A DNA stretch of 64,000 nt, from the NCBI GenBank assembly GCA_963808965.1, contig CAWEHU010000018.1, positions 1 to 64,000 of the forward strand. The letters are read 5' to 3'. This stretch comes from CAWEHU01 sp963808965. Lineage in GTDB: Bacteria; Pseudomonadota; Alphaproteobacteria; Acetobacterales; Acetobacteraceae. The stretch's first letter is position 1, and each line of letters opens with the position of its first letter. The notes beneath the pieces are model-generated. The model saw only the letters and a program-made list of their open reading frames with translations, searched no databases and was not told the origin of the DNA. Below, piece after piece: positions 53,307 to 62,746 of this stretch. Both the position numbers and the translations under genes were made by a program.

Positions 53307-54101
53307 ATGAGCCTGTCGGACTCCGGCTTGCCGGAAAGCCTGAAAGTCGAGTCGCGCGGCCCCGTCGCGTTGCTGCGTCTCAGTCGGCCCCACAAGCGCA
53401 ATGCGGTAGATAACGTGACTATCGCCGGCATCGAGCGGTTCTTTGCCGACCTGCCGAGCGATGTCCGCGCAGTCGTTATCCATGGCGAAGGCGAACACTT
53501 CTGCGCCGGCCTCGATCTGAATACGGTAGAGGAAACGGACGCCACCGAAGGTATCTGGCACTCGCGCGCCTGGCACCGAACGTTCGAGCGGATTGAGAGC
53601 GGCAGCGTGCCGGTGTTCGCGGCGCTGCAAGGCGCAGTCGTCGGCGGGGGGCTGGAACTCGCCTGCGCCTGCCATGTGCGCGTGGCCGATCGTACCGCGT
53701 TCTATGCACTTCCCGAAGGGCAGCGCGGCATTTTCGTGGGCGGCGGCGCCTCGGTGCGGCTCCCGCGGCTGATCGGAGTCGCGAGGATGATGGACATGAT
53801 GCTGACCGGCCGCACCTATGGCGGCGAGGAGGGCGTGGCGCTGGGGTTTTCGCAGTATCTCACCGAACCCGGTCAGGCGCTGACACGCGCGATCGAATTG
53901 GCGGAGCGCGCCGCGGCGAACACGAGGCTTACCAATTTCGCGGTGACACAGGCGCTGCCGCGTATCGCCGAAGCCGATCCGCGTATCGGCAGCCTCATGG
54001 AAAGCCTGATGGCGGCCATCGCCACAGCCGACAAGGATGCCAAAGGCCGGCTCCGCGCCTTCCTCGAGGGCCGCGCGCCGAAGGTGACGCGGCAAAAATG
54101 A
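53307..54101 (+). CDS. Enoyl-CoA hydratase/isomerase (crotonase) family protein
   Basis: A 264-residue crotonase: VALLRLSRPHKRNAVDNVTI, the oxyanion-hole strand GEGEHFCAGLDLNTVEE, and ALQGAVVGGGLELACACHVR containing the second oxyanion Gly. ADRTAFYALPEGQRGIFVGG has Glu at the first catalytic position, while the second acidic residue of true hydratases is not obvious in GGGASVRLPRLIGVARM. Activity may be hydration or, beside feruloyl-CoA synthase, a hydratase/aldolase-like step. Its TGA overlaps the synthetase ATG (ATGA at 54098-54101), so the two are translationally coupled. Confidence 0.88.
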   Translation: MSLSDSGLPESLKVESRGPVALLRLSRPHKRNAVDNVTIAGIERFFADLPSDVRAVVIHGEGEHFCAGLDLNTVEETDATEGIWHSRAWHRTFERIESGSVPVFAALQGAVVGGGLELACACHVRVADRTAFYALPEGQRGIFVGGGASVRLPRLIGVARMMDMMLTGRTYGGEEGVALGFSQYLTEPGQALTRAIELAERAAANTRLTNFAVTQALPRIAEADPRIGSLMESLMAAIATADKDAKGRLRAFLEGRAPKVTRQK

Positions 54102-55898
54102 GTTCCGTCCGGCCCGTCAACATCGCGCAACTCCGCGCCGAGTTCGAACGGCGTCCGGATGGCAGCTTGCTCGTGACCAATCCGGAGCCCCTCGGCCCAT
54201 ATCCCGGCCGCATGGGCGCACACTTCGAACACTGGTCGAGGGCGGCGCCGGACCGCACCATGATTGCCGAGCGGGAGCACGGCGGCGCCTGGCGCAGTCT
54301 CTCTTACGCGGAAGCAATGCAACAGGTGCGCGCGATCGCTCAGGGCTTGCTCGCGCGCGATTTGTCCGCGGGCCGGCCGGTGATGATCCTGTCGGACAAC
54401 AGCATCGCTCACCTGTTGGTCGCACTTGCTTGTCTGCATGTCGGCGTCCCGTACTCACCGGTATCGCCGGCTTATTCGCTGCTCGCCACGGATTTCGCGA
54501 AGTTACGGCAATGCGCCGCGTTGCTGACTCCCGGCCTCGTGTTCGCCGCGGAAGGAGCCCGATTCGCGGCTGCGATCGAGGCCGTCATCCCGGCGGATGC
54601 GGAGGTGGTGATAACGGGCGATGCGTCCATTAGCCGGAACACAACTCCACTCAGCGAGTTGCTCGCCACCGCGCCGACCGCCGCGGTAGATGCGGCCGCG
54701 GAGCGGGTGGGGCCGGATCACATCGCGAAAATCCTGTTCACCTCCGGCTCGACCGGTGTGCCGAAGGGCGTCATCAACACCCACCGCATGCTGTGCAGCA
54801 ATCAGCAGATGATCCGCCAGAGCTATCCGGTTCTGGAGGAAGAACCGCCGGTGCTGCTCGACTGGCTGCCGTGGAGTCACACCTTCGGCGGCAACCACGA
54901 TCTCGGCATCGTGCTTGCCAATGGAGGTACGTTTTACATCGATGATGGCCGTCCGGTACCGGGCAAATTCGAGGCTACGGTCCGTAACTTATGCGACGTG
55001 TCCCCGACCGCCTTTTATAGCGTGCCGAAGGCATTCGAAGAGCTGGGTGCTCGCATGGAGCATGACGCCGTTTTACGAGAGCGGTTCTTTGCCAGGATGA
55101 AGTACTTGTTCTACGCCGGCGCCGGTCTGCCGCAACAGACTTGGGATACGTTCGAACGGCTGGCCGTCGAGACGATCGGTCAGCGCATTCAATGGATGAC
55201 CGGCCTCGGTTCGACCGAAACCGCGCCCTTCGCCCTCTCACCCCGCCCAGACGTGGTCGGGGCAGGCATTGTCGGATTGCCCGCGCCGGGTGTCGAGCTC
55301 AAGCTCGCGCCGGTGAACGGCAAGATGGAAGCACGCGTGCGCGGCCCCAGCATCACCCCGGGCTATTGGCGCATGCCGGAACAGACCGCCAAGGCGTTCG
55401 ACGAGGAGGGGTTCTACCGCATGGGCGACGCGCTCGTGCCGGTCGACGCAAACGATCTCAGCCTGGGATTCCGTTTCGACGGCCGGGTCTCGGAGGACTT
55501 CAAGCTGCTGACCGGCACCTGGGTGAGCGTCGGGCCGCTGCGTACCCATGTTCTGTCGCATTTGGCGCCGCACGTGAAAGACGTGGCGATCGCGGGCATG
55601 AATTGCGACTATGTGGCGGTATTGGCCATTCCGCAAAATGCGGCGGCGGCGGACGATCCGGCGGTGTGCGCCGCGGTTGCCGATCGGCTCGAAACGCCTG
55701 GTCGCGCAGGCGACCGGCAGCTCCACCCGGGTCATGCGCCTGGCGTGGCTGACTGCGCCGCTGTCCATCGATGCCGGCGAACTCACGGACAAAGGGTCGA
55801 TCAATCAGCGCGCCGTGCTGAGCAATTACGGCGATCTGGTCGAGCAGCTCTACGCCGAACCGCCGCCCCCGCACGTGATTTGCGCGCGGGTAAGCTGA
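54098..55898 (+). CDS. Feruloyl-CoA synthase-like acyl-CoA synthetase (frameshifted near 3' end)
   Basis: About 600 residues of an adenylate-forming enzyme. It has ILFTSGSTGVPKGVINTHRM (A3 phosphate loop), LLDWLPWSHTFGGNHDLGIV (feruloyl-CoA-synthase-like), MTGLGSTETAPFALSPRPD (A5), GFYRMGDALVP (A7) and FDGRVSEDFKLLTGTWVSVG (A8). The last part, RLVAQATGSSTRVMRLAWLT and ELTDKGSINQRAVLSNYG with the catalytic Lys, is in the next frame. One extra base near 55690 accounts for it and the true stop is TGA 55896-55898. The activity would be ATP-dependent CoA ligation to a hydroxycinnamate or related acid, opening the pathway encoded around it. Confidence 0.88.
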
Positions 55899-55983
55899 TT
55901 GGCCGTGGATAAATGATCGGCCGGCAAGCCGCGCGACTCAGATTCCAAGCGGCTTGCGCGGGTAACTCGGAAGAGGTTTGGCG

Positions 55984-57732
55984 ATGGAGTACACGGCCCC
56001 GGTCAACGACATGCTCTTCATGCTGCGTCATGTGGGAGGCATGGATGCCGCGCGCCGAGAGGGGTGGCTTGACGAGCCGGGCGACGACATGCTCGAGGCC
56101 TTGCTCGACCAAGCCGGCCGGTTTGCCGCCGAGCAGCTCGCGCCATTGAATGCGACGGGCGACCGCGAAGGCGCGCGCATCGAAAACGGCCAAGTGTACA
56201 CGCCGCAAGGTTTCCGCGAGGCGTACAGAAGCTGGATCGAGGGTGGCTGGAACGCGGTCACCGCGCCCGAGGAATGGGGCGGGAGCGGTATGCCATGCAC
56301 GGTGGGTACGGCGCTGATGGAGATGTGGACCAGCGCCAATATGGGCTTCTCCACCGCACCGGTGCTGACGCAGGGCGCCATCCACGTGATGCTGTCGCAC
56401 GCCGATGATTCGCTCCGCCAGATTTATCTGCCCAAGCTCGTGAGCGGCGAGTGGACCGCGACCATGAGCCTCACCGAACCGCAAGCCGGCTCCGACCTGA
56501 GCGCGATCAGCACGCGTGCCGAGCCGGACGGGAATGACACGTTCCGGCTGCGTGGCCAAAAGATCTTCATCACCTACGGGGAACACGATTTCACGGACAA
56601 CATCGTCCATCTCGTGCTGGCGCGTCTGCCGGGAGCGCCCGCCGGCACCAAGGGGATCTCGCTGTTCCTGGTTCCGAAGCTATTGCCCGCATCCGACAGC
56701 GGCGAGTTGGCGCGCAACGACGTTCGTTGCACCGGCATCGAGCACAAACTCGGCATCCACGCGAGCCCGACCTGTAGCATGGCTTTCGGCGACCGCGAGG
56801 GAGCGATCGGCTGGTTGGTCGGCAGCCCGAACGACGGTCTCGCCTGCATGTTCACCATGATGAACGAAGCGCGGCTCTCGACCGGCTTGCAGGGCGTAGC
56901 GATCGCGGAACGTGCTTTCCAGCAGGCATCGGCATACGCGCAGATCCGGAAGCAAGGCCGTGACGAGGCGGGCAAGTCAGTGCCGATCGTCCAACATCCG
57001 GACGTGCGCCGGATGCTCAGGACCATGCGCGCTCTGACGCTTGCCGGCCGCGCCGTCGCCTATACGGCGGCAGAGGCGATCGACCGGTCGCAGCGGGCGC
57101 CAGATGCCGGGATGCGACGGACGGCGGATGCGCGCGCGGCGCTGCTCACGCCGATCGTCAAGGCATTCTCGGGCGAGGTGGGCTTCGACGTGGCGTCGCT
57201 CAATGTGCAAGTGCATGGCGGAATGGGCTTCGTCGAGGAGACCGGCGCCGCGCAGCACCTTCGCGACTCGCGCATCATCTCGATCTACGAGGGCACCAAC
57301 GGCATTCAGGCGATCGATCTTGTCATGCGCAAGGTGAAGCGGGATGGCGGGACGGCGGCGAAGTCGGAGCTCGATCTATTCCGTCGCATCCGGGAGGAAC
57401 TGGACAGCCTTGGGGCGTCGAGCCTTGGCGACATGAGCACCAACCTGTCCGATGCGATCGACGCTCTCGACCAGGCGACGGATTGGGTGCTTGCCGATGG
57501 CCGGAGCGCGGATGAGTTGCTTGCCGTGGCTACCCCCTATTTGCGTCTGTTCGGACTGACGGCAGCGGGCGCATATCTCGCAAAAGGCGTAACTGCGGCG
57601 CTGCGCGAGGCGGGTGCGCCGCCGGACTTCGTTCCGGCGTGCCGGTTTTACGCCGAGCATCTGCTGATCGCCGCGCCTGCCCTGGCCCGAACCGTGATGC
57701 GGGGCGCAGGTGCGGTTCTAGAGCAAGCCTGA
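55984..57732 (+). CDS. Acyl-CoA dehydrogenase, long (DmdC-like) type
   Basis: A 582-residue flavoprotein of the long acyl-CoA dehydrogenase class that also includes 3-methylmercaptopropionyl-CoA dehydrogenase. It has an N-terminal extension (EYTAPVNDMLFMLRHVGGMD), FAD/substrate blocks ATMSLTEPQAGSDLSAISTR and LRGQKIFITYGEHDFTDNIV, and VHGGMGFVEETGAAQHLRDS. The catalytic Glu lies in IISIYEGTNGIQAIDLVMRK, and a C-terminal helical domain of about 110 residues follows. I choose ATG 55984 (GGAAGAGG upstream) over TTG 55978. It probably introduces the alpha-beta double bond in the acyl-CoA made by the upstream synthetase. The substrate is not deducible. Confidence 0.9.
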   Translation: MEYTAPVNDMLFMLRHVGGMDAARREGWLDEPGDDMLEALLDQAGRFAAEQLAPLNATGDREGARIENGQVYTPQGFREAYRSWIEGGWNAVTAPEEWGGSGMPCTVGTALMEMWTSANMGFSTAPVLTQGAIHVMLSHADDSLRQIYLPKLVSGEWTATMSLTEPQAGSDLSAISTRAEPDGNDTFRLRGQKIFITYGEHDFTDNIVHLVLARLPGAPAGTKGISLFLVPKLLPASDSGELARNDVRCTGIEHKLGIHASPTCSMAFGDREGAIGWLVGSPNDGLACMFTMMNEARLSTGLQGVAIAERAFQQASAYAQIRKQGRDEAGKSVPIVQHPDVRRMLRTMRALTLAGRAVAYTAAEAIDRSQRAPDAGMRRTADARAALLTPIVKAFSGEVGFDVASLNVQVHGGMGFVEETGAAQHLRDSRIISIYEGTNGIQAIDLVMRKVKRDGGTAAKSELDLFRRIREELDSLGASSLGDMSTNLSDAIDALDQATDWVLADGRSADELLAVATPYLRLFGLTAAGAYLAKGVTAALREAGAPPDFVPACRFYAEHLLIAAPALARTVMRGAGAVLEQA

Positions 57733-57769
57733 GCCACGAAGGCAATCTGTCCGCGAGCACTTGGGAGGA

Positions 57770-58981
57770 ATGGTGAAGTTGAAAACTTTCTGTGCGGCGG
57801 CCATCTTGGCCGGCCTGCTCTGGTGCAGCGGGGGCGCGCTCGCCGAGCAGCCGTTGCGGATTGGCGTGCTGAACGACATGTCGGGACCTTACTCCGATTA
57901 CCAGGGACGCGGGTCAGTGGTCGCGGCGCAGATGGCGGTCGATGATTTCGGCGGCAAGGTGAAGGACCGGCCGATCGAAGTCATCTCCGGCGACCATCAG
58001 AACAAGCCCGATGTGGGCTCGGCACTGGCCCGGCGCTGGTTCGACCTGGACGGGGTGGACGCGATCTTCGACGTTCCGAACTCGGCTGTGGCTCTCGCCG
58101 TTGCGCAGATCACGCGTGAGAAGAACAAGGCGTTCATCGCGTCGGGCGCCGGGACGGCGGAATTGACGGGGGCGCGATGCTCACCGAACACCGTGCAGTG
58201 GACCTACGATACGTGGGAGGTCGGGCACGCGCTCGGGCAGGCGGTGGTCGCTCGCGGGGGCAAGAAATGGTACTTCCTGACGGCCGATTATGCTTTCGGC
58301 ATTGATCTTGAAGACAGCACGGGAGCGGCCGTGCGCGAAGCGGGCGGAACGGTCCTCGGCTCCGCGCGTGCGCCACTCGGGACCAGCGATTACTCGTCCT
58401 TTCTCGTGCAGGCCCAATCGAGCGGCGCGGACGTGCTCGGCTTGGCCAACGCCGGCGGCGACCTTACGACTTCGATCAAGCAGGCGGCGGAGTTCGGCCT
58501 GACCCCGGCGATGAAGCTCGCCGGACCGGTCGTGAACATCAACGTGGTTCAGGGAGTCGGGCTTGCCGATTCGAAGGGCCTCTTGAGCGTCACGCCGTTC
58601 TACTGGGACATGAACGACGGTACGCGGGCCTTCTCGCAAAGATACCAGAAACTCGACCCGAAACACCTGATGCCGAATGACATGCAAGCCGGGGTCTATG
58701 CTGCCGTGCTGGACTACCTGAAAGCCGTCGCGGCGCTCGGGAGCGCGTCGGACGGGCGTGCGGTGATCGACGAAATGAAGAAGCGGCCGACCGACGATCC
58801 GCTATTCGGCAAAGGCTCCATCCGGCCCGACGGGCGGGCGCTGCATCCCATCTACCTGATGGAGACCAAGACGCCGGCCGAGAGCCACGGTCCTTGGGAT
58901 TTCTTCAAGCTCGTCGACACCATTCCGGCCGAGCAGGCGTTTCGCCCGCTCTCGCAAGGCGGCTGCCCGCTGGTGAAGTGA
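57770..58981 (+). CDS. ABC transporter substrate-binding protein, LivK-like (paralogue 3)
   Basis: A 403-residue periplasmic binding protein. It has a signal peptide (FCAAAILAGLLWCSGGALAE) and then PLRIGVLNDMSGPYSDYQGR, SGDHQNKPDVGSALARRWFD, VPNSAVALAVAQITREKNK and a terminal GGCPLVK. GTG 57773 (MKLKTF) is as likely a start as ATG 57770, since GGAGGA lies directly upstream. It is embedded between the acyl-CoA dehydrogenase and the BKACE gene with short gaps (37 and 27 bp), so it is part of this catabolic operon. Its ligand is presumably the substrate of the pathway or a precursor. Confidence 0.9.
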   Translation: MVKLKTFCAAAILAGLLWCSGGALAEQPLRIGVLNDMSGPYSDYQGRGSVVAAQMAVDDFGGKVKDRPIEVISGDHQNKPDVGSALARRWFDLDGVDAIFDVPNSAVALAVAQITREKNKAFIASGAGTAELTGARCSPNTVQWTYDTWEVGHALGQAVVARGGKKWYFLTADYAFGIDLEDSTGAAVREAGGTVLGSARAPLGTSDYSSFLVQAQSSGADVLGLANAGGDLTTSIKQAAEFGLTPAMKLAGPVVNINVVQGVGLADSKGLLSVTPFYWDMNDGTRAFSQRYQKLDPKHLMPNDMQAGVYAAVLDYLKAVAALGSASDGRAVIDEMKKRPTDDPLFGKGSIRPDGRALHPIYLMETKTPAESHGPWDFFKLVDTIPAEQAFRPLSQGGCPLVK

Positions 58982-59008
58982 GCCCAATTCGACAAGGGAG
59001 AGAAAATA

Positions 59009-59905
59009 ATGGCGACCAGAAAGGTTATGGTGACGGTTGCTCCAACCGGCGGCATGGCGTCGAAGGAGTTGAATCCGAACCTGCCGACCCAGCCGGATGA
59101 GATCGCGGAATCGGTACATCGCTCCTTCAAGGCGGGCGCTTGCATCGCCGCGCTGCACGCGCGCCGGCCGGACGACCAGGCGACGTGCAACGCCGACATC
59201 TACCGTCGCATCAACGGCCTGATCCGGGAACGCTGCGACATCATCATCAACAACTCTACCGGTGGCGGTTCGAGCGGCGACATGCTGGTTCCACGCGCCG
59301 ACGGGATGTTCGAAAGCAGCTTCGACGAGCGCATGAAGGGACTCGATGCGGGCGCCGAGATGGCGACCTTCGACGGCTTCACCGCGATCGACAAGTTCGG
59401 CGGGAAGGAAATCATCGTGCTCACCTCGCCGTCGCGCTGCGAGGCGATGGCGAAGCGCTTTCAGGAGCGCGGCATCAAGCCGGAATGGGAGGTGTTCAAC
59501 CCCGCGCACATCCTGCAGGACATGACGCGGTTGATCGAGAAGGGCTACGACAAGCCGCCCCACTACGTGAACATGGTGCTCGGCACCGACCGGAATTTCC
59601 AGGGCGGCATGCCCTATACGCACGATGTCCTGGACATGATGGTGAAGCTGTTGCCGCCACAATCCATCTTCTGCGTCTCCGGCATTGGTCCGGCTCAATT
59701 GCCGGCGACCATGCAAGCCTTGCTGCTGGGCGGGCATGTGCGGGCCGGCCTCGAGGACAACAATTACTACAGCCGCGGCGTGCTCGCGACGAATGAGATG
59801 CTGATCGAGCGCACGGTTCGCATCGTTCGGGAGATGGGCTTGGAGCCGGCCTCGCCCGCGGAAGCGCGGGAAATTCTTGGTCTGCCGGCGAGACCCGCTG
59901 CATGA
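59009..59905 (+). CDS. BKACE (DUF849) 3-keto acid cleavage enzyme family protein
   Basis: A 298-residue TIM-barrel metalloenzyme of the family that converts a beta-keto acid plus acetyl-CoA to acetoacetate and a new acyl-CoA. It has VMVTVAPTGGMASKELNPNL, INNSTGGGSSGDML, then PEWEVFNPAHI, CVSGIGPAQLP and RAGLEDNNYYSRGVLATNEM, which holds the conserved Glu ligand. The usual HxHxRD zinc motif reads ALHARR (residues 48-53): the first His is Ala and the Asp after Arg is Arg. It may therefore bind metal differently or have altered activity. ATG 59009 follows GGGAGAG. Its TGA overlaps the dehydrogenase ATG (59902-59905). Confidence 0.85.
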   Translation: MATRKVMVTVAPTGGMASKELNPNLPTQPDEIAESVHRSFKAGACIAALHARRPDDQATCNADIYRRINGLIRERCDIIINNSTGGGSSGDMLVPRADGMFESSFDERMKGLDAGAEMATFDGFTAIDKFGGKEIIVLTSPSRCEAMAKRFQERGIKPEWEVFNPAHILQDMTRLIEKGYDKPPHYVNMVLGTDRNFQGGMPYTHDVLDMMVKLLPPQSIFCVSGIGPAQLPATMQALLLGGHVRAGLEDNNYYSRGVLATNEMLIERTVRIVREMGLEPASPAEAREILGLPARPAA

Positions 59906-60859
59906 GCGGATCAGGTTCGTCCCAGTCTGTAAGCCGGGTCGCAGTTGTCGGAACCGGAGTGATCGGCGCGAGCTGGGCGGCTTACTTCCTCGCGCAAGGT
60001 CTGGACGTCGCCGCGACCGATCCGGCGCCCGGCGCCGAGGCGAAGCTCGGACGCGCGGTCGAGACGCACTGGCCCGTGCTGGAGCGGCTCGGATTTCGCG
60101 CCGGCGCGTCACCTACACGGCTCCGCTTTTCGACGTCGCTCGAGGCGGCGCTGGAGGGCGCGCAATTCGTCCAGGAGAACGGGCCGGAGCGCGCCGACTT
60201 GAAACAGGAGCTGTACCGCCGCATGGATGCGGCCACCGCGGAAGATGTGCTGCTCGCGAGCAGTTCCTCCACCATGGCGGTCAGCGAGATGCAAACGGCT
60301 TGCACGCACGCCGCGCGAGTGGTGCTCGGCCATCCGTTCAATCCGCCGCACCTGATCCCGCTGGTCGAAGTTGCGGGCGGCCGGGACACCGCGCCGGAGG
60401 CCGTGGATCGCGCACTCGCGTTTTACCACGCGATCGGTAAACGGCCCATCAGGTTGCGCAAAGAAGTGCGCGGCCATATCGCTAATCGGCTACAGGCCGC
60501 ATTGTGGCAGGAAGCCTTTCATCTTGGTGGAGACCGGGGTGGCGAGCGTCGCCGACGTCGACGCCGCGATCGCACACGGCCCGGGCCTTCGCTGGTCCCT
60601 GCTCGGCCCCTTCCTCAACCTGCATCTCTCGGGCGGCGAAGGGGGGATCGGCGCACTGTTCGAGAAGCCGCTCTGGCAGGCGACCGAGGACATGTGGCGG
60701 GATCTCGGCGTCGCCCACGTTACCGAGCCGCTGAAGCAGCAGGTCGTGACCGGCACCGACCAGGAGCTCGCGCATACCGACCTCGAGAAGCTGGTGCGGC
60801 AAAGGGACGAGATCCTGGTGCAACTGCTCCAGCTCAAGGCGGCTTCAAGACTGCCTTGA
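59902..60859 (+). CDS. 3-hydroxyacyl-CoA/carnitine-type dehydrogenase (frameshifted)
   Basis: About 318 residues of an NAD-dependent 3-hydroxyacid dehydrogenase. It has a Rossmann start VAVVGTGVIGASWAAYFLAQ, FVQENGPERADLKQELYRRM, SSSSTMAVSEMQ, HPFNPPHLIPLVEVAGG (catalytic His) and GHIANRLQAALWQEAFHL. The C-terminal domain VETGVASVADVDAAIAHGPG, then LRWSLLGPFLNLHLSGGEGG, is in the next frame; one extra T near 60522 (CATCTTGGTG) explains it. The HPFNPPHL and GPGLRW strings resemble carnitine 3-dehydrogenase and gulonate dehydrogenase more than fatty-acid HADH. Coupling to BKACE suggests that it makes the 3-keto acid that BKACE cleaves. It converges with boxA. Confidence 0.87.
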
Positions 60860-60879
60860 ACGGCGGGGAGCGATCGGCG

Positions 60880-62128
60880 TCAATACGTTTCGATATGTAG
60901 CCGGCCGGTGTCACGCATCTGTTCTCGAATCGTTAGCCAGTCTATCCCATGCACTCGGCCAATCTCCGACAAGGCACGCTCCACGCCTTCTTCTAACCCG
61001 CGCAATCCGCACATGTAGAGGTGGAGAGAGTCTTTCGGCAGTAGGCACGCGATGTCCTCGGCCCGCTTGCGCAAGCGGTCCTGCACGTACTCTTTTCCCG
61101 TTCCAGGAAGCCGCGAATAGACAAGCTCGCAGTCCAGCTGCGATTTCAGATATTTTTGCAACGGGCCAAAATAGGGCAGCTCTTGTGCTGACCTCGCCCC
61201 GAAGAAAAGGAACAGCTTGCCTCGTGCATGCGGCATGGTACGACGGCGCCGATGCGTGAAACCGCGAAAAGGCGCAACGCCCGTCCCGGTGCAGACCATC
61301 AGCAGCTCCGCTTCTGGATCGTCCGGCATCAGGAACGTGGCACCGAATGGTCCTACGACCGGGATCGTGTCACCGGGGCTGAGGTCGCACAGCCAGTTCG
61401 ACGCGACGCCGCGAAACACGCTGCCATCCGGCCGCCCCTCTACAATGCGCTTCACGCTCAGGGACAAATTATTCGTGTTAGGACGTTCGCCGTCGCGGGC
61501 GGAAGCAATCGAGTAGAGGCGCATCGTGTGCGGGTTACCGTCCGGCCCCGTGCCGGGCGGCGTGACGCCAGAGACTCTGGCCTTCCAGGAACGGGAAGCG
61601 GACCATGCCGAAATCCAGCACGATGTGCCGCACATCCAACTCGGCCTGAGCGTCCGTGATGCGAAGATTGCCGGTCACGGTCGCGATCGCCGGGTTCGCC
61701 CGCGTAAACACGTTGATGCGCGGCTTCGACGCGGATTGGGGAGGCCGGGCAGGCCCGCGCATTCCCCTATGCGCGGTTTCGAGAATCGCGGAGGCCTCCG
61801 CGTCGAGAGCGTCAGCCGGGGTGATCGTCGCGAGTTGCTCCGAGGCTGCGGTCTGGGACGGCAATTCGGTCCAGGCGAATTGCTCCGCCACCGAGTAGGG
61901 GCGAGTGACGATCAACCAGTTGTCGATCGCGCCCGTCGGACATGGCCGGACGCAAGCCATGCAGAATTTACAAATGTCGAAATCGACGACGTAATTGGCC
62001 TCGTTATGGCTGATAGCTCCGGTAGGACAGCGTGATTCGCAGGTGTTGCACCGGATGCAGATCTCCGGATCGATCAGGTGCTGCTTTGCTCCCTGCGCCG
62101 CTGCGTTGCTGTCCTGGCCGGCTCGCAT
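60880..62128 (-). CDS. boxA: Benzoyl-CoA 2,3-epoxidase reductase subunit BoxA (frameshifted)
   Basis: About 415 residues. The N-terminal two-[4Fe-4S] ferredoxin domain reads KQHLIDPEICIRCNTCESRC then DICKFCMACVRPCPTGAIDN. A linker and a ferredoxin-NADP reductase-like half follow with NPHTMRLYSIASARDGER (FAD RxYS), LMVCTGTGVAPFRGFTHRRR (nucleotide binding), LFFGARSAQELPYF and the C-terminal REQMRDTGRLHIETY. The halves are in different frames; an extra base near 61567 (GTCTCTGGCGTC) explains it. BoxA passes NADPH electrons to the di-iron oxygenase BoxB, which epoxidises benzoyl-CoA. Neither boxB nor boxC is adjacent in this window. Confidence 0.9.
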
Positions 62129-62198
62129 CGCATTTGCCTACACGCGGATGAAGCTGCGGCGCAGTCGTGCCGCGGACGCAACTCCTCCCGCTCCGGGA

Positions 62199-62693
62199 TC
62201 AGGCGGCTCCGGAAGCGGATTTGTTGACGTCTCGGGTCGCGAGTTGGTTCAACGCGGCGTCTGCCTGCTTCGCGCTCTCGACCATTTGGCGGAGCAAAGT
62301 CACCGCCTGCTGCTGTCCGGCGGCGGTGGCCCACGCGAGGAGCGTGCCGTAGCGGGCGATCGCGTAGTGCTGCACGGCTTGTAGGCAGGCGATCAGGCCA
62401 GCATCCTGCACCGGGCCGGACTTGCCGGTCTCCTTCAGCAGGTCCTCCGATTCCTTGAGCAGGCCGAGGAGCGCCTCGCAGGTAACGCCTTCCGCACGCG
62501 CGCCGACGGATTGAAATACGGATTCCAAAGTCTTCACATGCTGCCGAGTCACCTCCGCCTGTGCCGACAGAGCTTTGCCAAGCGCCTCGTTCTGCGCGGC
62601 CCGCGTCATCTCGGGAAGCGACTTCAGCATCTGTTGCTCGGCGTAGTACATGTCCTTCAAAAAGTGAAGGAACAGATCGGTCATCGTTTGCAT
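62199..62693 (-). CDS. DUF892 (YciE/YciF) ferritin-like protein, second copy
   Basis: A 164-residue helical protein with classic DUF892 features: MTDLFLHFLKDMYYAEQQML with KSLPEMTRAAQNE, HVKTLESVFQSVG, CEALLGLLKESEDLL, and VQHYAIARYGTLLAWA (conserved Glu/His positions, HYAIARYG). It is closer to the YciF core than the copy at 37216-37734. The first Met (62693) and Met 62684 are both possible starts. It lies between boxA and an SDR gene on the same strand, with no evident link to aromatic catabolism; a general stress role is likely. Confidence 0.9.
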   Translation of the reverse strand: MQTMTDLFLHFLKDMYYAEQQMLKSLPEMTRAAQNEALGKALSAQAEVTRQHVKTLESVFQSVGARAEGVTCEALLGLLKESEDLLKETGKSGPVQDAGLIACLQAVQHYAIARYGTLLAWATAAGQQQAVTLLRQMVESAKQADAALNQLATRDVNKSASGAA

Positions 62694-62746
62694 GCACGTC
62701 TCTCCCTGTTCAGAACCTCACGGGATGCCGTATAGCGCACGCGGCT

